A stretch of 17,610 bases of DNA, taken from assembly GCA_030594505.1 (NCBI GenBank), contig JAUVFC010000006.1, positions 1-17,610 on the forward strand. Reading direction: 5' to 3'. The number at the start of each line of letters is the position of its first letter. Within the stretch, counting starts at the first letter, position 1. This stretch comes from Desulfobacterales bacterium. GTDB lineage: Bacteria > Desulfobacterota > Desulfobacteria > Desulfobacterales > C00003106. The notes beneath the pieces were generated by a model. The model searched no databases. It was not told the origin of the DNA and worked only from the letters and a program-made list of their open reading frames with translations. Positions 13,632 through 17,610 of the stretch are shown piece by piece. Both the position numbers and the translations under genes were made by a program.

Positions 13632-15374
13632 TTATGGTGCGTCAACAAAACTCTTCAACTTACTGCTCCTTGTAGGATGGCGCAACTTTCTCAGTGCCTT
13701 TGCCTCAATCTGGCGAATACGCTCTCTCGTAACCGAAAAATCCCTCCCTACTTCCTCTAAAGTATGGTCTGCCTTCTCACCGATCCCGAATCGCATCCGA
13801 AGGACCTTTTCTTCACGCGGGGTAAGCGTGGCAAGGACCTTGCGTGTCTGATCTCCAAGACTCATGCCGACAGCGGCCTCAGACGGGGAAACAAATTTCT
13901 TGTCTTCTATAAAATCCCCAAGAGAGCTATCTTCTTCCTCTCCAATTGGTGTCTCCAGGGAGATCGGCTCCTTTGCAATCTTCAAGACTTTCCGTACCTT
14001 ATCCAGCGGGAATTCCATCTTCGCGGCAATTTCTTCAGGTATTGGTTCCCGTCCCAGTTCCTGAACCAGATATCTTGACGTACGAATTAATTTGTTGATC
14101 GTCTCTATCATATGTACCGGTATCCTTATGGTCCTGGCCTGATCCGCAATAGCCCGGGTAATAGCCTGACGAATCCACCATGTCGCATAGGTACTGAACT
14201 TGTAGCCCCGACGATATTCAAATTTATCTACCGCTTTCATCAAACCGATGTTCCCCTCCTGGATCAGGTCAAGGAATTGAAGTCCCCTGTTCGTGTACTT
14301 CTTTGCTATACTTACCACCAATCTCAGATTCGCTTTAATTAATTCGCTTTTTGCGGCCTTGCTCTTATCCTCGCCCTTGACAACTCGTGAAAGAAGCCGC
14401 TTTATGGACTGATTGGTCATCTTAAGTTCTAACTCTTTTTCTCTGATTTTCTGTTCCGCTGTAAGCACCTGATCCACTAACCCATCGAGTGTTTTTTTGT
14501 CCAAATCACATTTTCTAGAAAGCCATTTTGTCAGTTGAAATCGCGTACTATTATCACGACGGATATCCGTCAATGTTACACCCGTTTTTGCCGCAACACG
14601 TGAAATCTCTTTCTCTAAGCCGTCAAAAACTTCAATATGTTCTTCAAATTTTTTCACAACGAGATTGATAAAATTCCCGCCTAACCTCCAGTCTTTAATA
14701 AGGCCAAAAATTTTTCTGTTCCTGCGGTTAATCTTCCGCCGCATCTTGCGACGTTCTTCATTGTTCACGGAAGACGCAAACAAGATTTTACGATAATTCT
14801 CATTTTCACCGGCTATACTTTTTATCTGATCAATTATCCCTACAATCTTCTCCACATGCTCGGTTTCTTCAACATAGGCAGACTCCGCCTCATCAATATC
14901 ACGCAACACATCTCTAAGGCGTACACTGCCAATCCTAAGACCTTTTCCCAGATCAATAATGCTCCAGATCCCTATGGTAGACTCCGTAAAAGACTTTAAT
15001 ATATCCTGTTCGCCTTTCTCAATCTTCTTTGCGATCACCACTTCACCTTCCCTGCTCAGGAGAGAAACCAAACCCATCTCCTTAAAATACATCTTTACAG
15101 GATCTGTAACCTTGGTGGGAATATCAGGACTCAGCCGTTTTACTACCTCTTCAACCTTTTTTTCCGATTCGAGCTGGTTATTGGCCTGAGGCTTCTTGCT
15201 ATCGTCTATGAGCTCGATATCGAGATCGTCAAACATCATAATCATCGCGTCAACTTGATCTGATGACACGACATCACTTGGCAAAGCCTCGTTGAGCTCT
15301 TTATAGGTTAAATATCCCCGTTTTTTTCCAACAGAAATGAGCCTCTTTATCTCTTTGCTATCGGGACCGTTCAT
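13632..15374 (-). CDS. rpoD: RNA polymerase primary sigma factor, sigma-70
   Basis: This is the housekeeping sigma factor that directs RNA polymerase to -10/-35 promoters. At 580 aa it is full length: region 1.1 (about 1-58, KRGYLTYKELNEALP), region 1.2 (about 90-122), a non-conserved insert (about 125-340), regions 2.1-2.4 (about 345-420, with DLIQEGNIGLMKAVDKFEYRR and STYATWWIRQAITRAIADQ), region 3 (about 425-500) and region 4 (about 505-575) with the DNA-binding helix-turn-helix near 537-563. ATG has GGGAGG about 12 nt upstream, a slightly long spacing. dnaG lies upstream after 147 bp, as in the macromolecular synthesis operon. The CAU tRNA lies 6 nt downstream and shares the terminator at 13434-13461. 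Confidence 0.98.
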   Translation of the reverse strand: MNGPDSKEIKRLISVGKKRGYLTYKELNEALPSDVVSSDQVDAMIMMFDDLDIELIDDSKKPQANNQLESEKKVEEVVKRLSPDIPTKVTDPVKMYFKEMGLVSLLSREGEVVIAKKIEKGEQDILKSFTESTIGIWSIIDLGKGLRIGSVRLRDVLRDIDEAESAYVEETEHVEKIVGIIDQIKSIAGENENYRKILFASSVNNEERRKMRRKINRRNRKIFGLIKDWRLGGNFINLVVKKFEEHIEVFDGLEKEISRVAAKTGVTLTDIRRDNSTRFQLTKWLSRKCDLDKKTLDGLVDQVLTAEQKIREKELELKMTNQSIKRLLSRVVKGEDKSKAAKSELIKANLRLVVSIAKKYTNRGLQFLDLIQEGNIGLMKAVDKFEYRRGYKFSTYATWWIRQAITRAIADQARTIRIPVHMIETINKLIRTSRYLVQELGREPIPEEIAAKMEFPLDKVRKVLKIAKEPISLETPIGEEEDSSLGDFIEDKKFVSPSEAAVGMSLGDQTRKVLATLTPREEKVLRMRFGIGEKADHTLEEVGRDFSVTRERIRQIEAKALRKLRHPTRSSKLKSFVDAP

Positions 15375-15413
15375 ATTGAAAATATTCCTCCCAATCTCGA
15401 TTTAGGAAATTAT

Positions 15414-15502
15414 ATCCGCAGATTTCACAGATTTTCGCAGATTTTTATTTAAATATTCCGGAGTCTTTTTTGAAATCTGTGTCATCTGCGTAATCTGTGG
15501 AT
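15414..15502. repeat. inverted repeat with 9-nt periodic CGCAGATT units
   Basis: Two arms (15414-15444 and 15472-15502) are imperfect complements, each built of three units of the CACAGATTA/CGCAGATT type at 9-10 nt spacing. The hairpin fills most of the dnaG-rpoD spacer. I see no U-tract right after it, so it is not called a terminator. Confidence 0.75.
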
Positions 15503-15521
15503 TGATTAAGCTTTATTCTTC

Positions 15522-17279
15522 TTATAAGTCACGAGAAACCCGAGACTCATGATTTTTTTCCTTCACAAGGCTCATTAACAGGTTGTAATCATTGGCCTTT
15601 TGGGCCTCTTTGATTTTTTGTGACAATATTTTTCCCCTTCTTTTATTCACGCCACGCCTGAACTGATCTATCCTTTTGAAGCATTTTCCGCGATCCCATA
15701 TCTGTTCATCCAAAAACAGCGAGGACATCAATGACTTATGCTTATGATCATCAATGCGGGCAATGATATCTGAGACTATAACCTCTCCCGTATCCCGAAA
15801 TACTTGAAGAATCAGTTGCCCTATCTTTTTAAGGACCGGGTTTTCGAAATCCTCAACAATTCGTTCTTTTGTTATATAAGGGACAATAGGGGGGAACTGG
15901 ACCATCATCTGGAGAATCCCTTTTTCTATCTTGTAGTCCGCAAAAATTCCCGTCTTCCGATCTTCCGCGTCCTTCTTTTTGTGATCCTTACTTGTTGCCT
16001 TTCGAACCTGTTCCAAAACAACAGACTCTTCAATATTGAGCCGTTCCGCAAGCTCCTTGACATAAAGGGATCGTTTTACCCCATCTAGGGCGGAAATAGA
16101 TGTCTTCAAGTCGTCTATTATCCGTGCCTTCCCTTCTATGGAAAGACCATGCTTAGCGATAAAATATGACATCAAAAAAGGGATGGCTCCAAGAGATTCT
16201 TCAGTTAGTTTCACAAATCCCTCTCGTCCGTACTCAAAGACAAATGTGTCCGGATCGTGACCTTCCGGCAGAACCAGGATGCGCACTTCCATTTTTTCTT
16301 CTGTAAATAGCGGAAGACTTCGTTGCGCGGCTTTGATCCCTGCTTCATCCGAATCAAAAACCAAAACTGCTGTGCCGGCATAACCCTTTAAAATTCTAAT
16401 ATGTTCTCGGGTCAACGCAGTACCGAGGGTCGCTACAACATTATCAATACCATGACAATTGAGTGCGAGAAAATCAAAATACCCCTCTGCTACAAATACC
16501 GAATCAGTCGTTCGACAGAATGATTTGGCACTATGTATACCATAGAGTGATCTGCTCTTGTTATAAACCGGGGTATCAGGAGAATTCAGGTACTTGGGGA
16601 GGCTCTGATCAAGGACACGTCCGCCGAACCCTATGACATTTTGACATACATCTAATATAGGAAATACAATACGTTCACGAAAACGATCGTAATATCCCCC
16701 CCTCTTTTTGACAATTAACCCTGCTTTTTCAACAAGACTTAGGGGGGTCTTTTTTTTGGAAAGAAATTGAACCAGGCTGTTCCAACTCCCATCGGCATAG
16801 CCGAGTGTAAAACGATCAATTATTTCGCGCGATATTCCCCTTTTCTTTAAATACTCCCGTCCGTTTTGTCCCTCTGAAGCATGTAATAAAATGTTATAAA
16901 AATATTCGGAAGCCAACCGATTTATTTTTAAAATATTCTCCCGTTCCTCGAATTTCCTCCTCTCCCCCGGAGACATCCGCTTTGTCGGAATAACAATCCC
17001 GTACCTTTTAGCCAGATCCTGAACTGCCTCTGGAAAGCTTATATTATGGTACCGCATTAAAAAGCTGAAGACATTACCCCCAAATCCGCATCCAAAACAA
17101 TGGAATATCTGTTTTTCCTCACTAACGGTAAATGAAGGTGTCTTTTCGGAATGAAACGGACATAATGCACTATGGTTTCTTCCGACTTTCTTCAGCGATA
17201 CATACTCTGATATAACGTCAATGATGCTGACAGCATGCAAGATTTCGGCAATTTTGTCTTCCGGAATAAAGCCTTTCAA
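15522..17279 (-). CDS. dnaG: DNA primase
   Basis: DnaG makes RNA primers at the replication fork. The 585-aa protein has the CHC2 zinc-binding domain at the N-terminus (C40, H43, C61, C64), the primase core with YLNSPDTPVYNKS near 230-242, and the TOPRIM catalytic residues E265 (VAEGYFD) and D309, D311 (FDSDEAG). The region beyond about 430 should be the DnaB helicase-interacting domain, the least conserved part. The start is TTG (17277-17279) with GGGAG 7 nt upstream (17287-17291); the first family motif (IPEDKIAEIL) begins at residue 5, so it fits. rpoD follows. rpsU, often upstream in this operon, is not seen in the 330 bp available, where a family A MITE and heptamer repeats lie instead. 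Confidence 0.98.
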   Translation of the reverse strand: MKGFIPEDKIAEILHAVSIIDVISEYVSLKKVGRNHSALCPFHSEKTPSFTVSEEKQIFHCFGCGFGGNVFSFLMRYHNISFPEAVQDLAKRYGIVIPTKRMSPGERRKFEERENILKINRLASEYFYNILLHASEGQNGREYLKKRGISREIIDRFTLGYADGSWNSLVQFLSKKKTPLSLVEKAGLIVKKRGGYYDRFRERIVFPILDVCQNVIGFGGRVLDQSLPKYLNSPDTPVYNKSRSLYGIHSAKSFCRTTDSVFVAEGYFDFLALNCHGIDNVVATLGTALTREHIRILKGYAGTAVLVFDSDEAGIKAAQRSLPLFTEEKMEVRILVLPEGHDPDTFVFEYGREGFVKLTEESLGAIPFLMSYFIAKHGLSIEGKARIIDDLKTSISALDGVKRSLYVKELAERLNIEESVVLEQVRKATSKDHKKKDAEDRKTGIFADYKIEKGILQMMVQFPPIVPYITKERIVEDFENPVLKKIGQLILQVFRDTGEVIVSDIIARIDDHKHKSLMSSLFLDEQIWDRGKCFKRIDQFRRGVNKRRGKILSQKIKEAQKANDYNLLMSLVKEKNHESRVSRDL

Positions 17280-17328
17280 AAGTAAGCTCCCGGCTTATAC
17301 TTTGCACGATATACACCGCGCTTTTTGA

Positions 17329-17521
17329 GAGACCTTTGCATAACTGCCATTTTTCCGTGATGCGGCGTCAGGCTTCAAACTTTGCACGAAGTGAAGCATC
17401 AGCGCTATCCTCAATCCGCCTCAGGCGGACCTCCGGTTAAATTTTTCGCCTTCCCCCGGCGACGGGATTTCACTTCGCTCAACTTGCCTGACGAAAAAAT
17501 GTCGCACTATGCAAAGGTCTC
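17329..17521. mobile_element. MITE-like element (family A), copy 2, 193 bp
   Basis: This is the second copy of the 6904-7096 element, in the same orientation and of identical length, with about six differences. It is flanked by its own 5-bp direct repeat TTTGA (17324-17328 and 17522-17526). Two of the differences fall in the right terminal repeat (ACTATGC against GTTATGC), so the ends here pair less perfectly. It lies about 50 bp upstream of dnaG. Confidence 0.9.
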
Positions 17522-17531
17522 TTTGAATCAG

Positions 17532-17597
17532 TCCATTGTCCGGAGTCCGTTGGATTAAATAGTGTGCGCTTCCAACTGACAACGGACCACTGACAAT
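17532..17597. repeat. paired heptamer arrays, units TCCNNNG and CAACNGA
   Basis: TCCATTG, TCCGGAG, TCCGTTG (17532-17552) and CAACTGA, CAACGGA, CCACTGA (17573-17593) are two short 7-nt arrays. The second is roughly the complement of the first, so together they form an imperfect inverted repeat. Confidence 0.65.
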
Positions 17598-17610
17598 TAT
17601 CTCTGTGCAG

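Larger units (their letters stand above)
17280..17610. other. gene-free upstream region of dnaG to window edge
   Basis: This contains the dnaG ribosome binding site, MITE-like copy 2 and two heptamer arrays. I cannot identify a confident promoter for dnaG; it may lie beyond the window. Confidence 0.5.

Noticed and set aside
15414..15502. Intrinsic terminator between dnaG and rpoD
   Set aside because: The arms are imperfect, the loop is long, and no U-tract directly follows the stem on the minus strand.

Overview
The window reads as a housekeeping segment of a Gram-negative bacterial chromosome, most likely from the Desulfobacterota (former Deltaproteobacteria), an uncultured sulfate-reducer type of anaerobe. 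This is an inference from three things: gene content (RpoD with region 1.1 next to DnaG, a two-gene SUF-like system, an orphan AmrB, a Pal/OmpA-type lipoprotein), moderate GC, and dense small palindromic and heptameric intergenic repeats. Every protein gene is on the minus strand. The only plus-strand gene I can support is tRNA-Lys(CUU).

In the direction of minus-strand transcription (right to left) the layout is as follows. dnaG (17279-15522) and rpoD (15374-13632) are followed 6 nt later by a CAU-anticodon tRNA (13625-13553) and a minus-strand terminator (13461-13434). A Nif3-family metalloprotein gene (13425-12607), a coiled-coil zinc-ribbon protein gene (12469-11744) and the RNase P RNA (11702-11317) come next. 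Then a tightly packed group: SufC-type ATPase (11251-10493), one SufB/SufD-type protein (10505-9294), a 431-aa protein with a C-terminal HPr domain (9292-7997) and ispD (7926-7222). An OmpA-domain lipoprotein gene (6871-5864) lies beyond an inserted 193-bp element. After the convergent tRNA-Lys come amrB (5349-4498), proA-nadD-rsfS (4330-2054, 4-nt gap then ATGA overlap) and gpmI (1624-83).

Functionally the genes cover replication priming, sigma-70 transcription, tRNA processing, Fe-S cluster assembly, isoprenoid precursor synthesis, NAD and proline synthesis, ribosome silencing and glycolysis. The SUF-like pair is translationally coupled and runs directly into the HPr-domain gene, the least understood protein here.

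I saw no defence system, CRISPR array, transposase or phage gene. The unusual content is intergenic: two copies of one MITE-like element with 5-bp target duplications, one copy of a different MITE inserted inside another inverted repeat, a REP-like palindrome placed twice just after stop codons, small hairpins related to the second MITE, and tandem heptamer repeats of several unrelated sequences.
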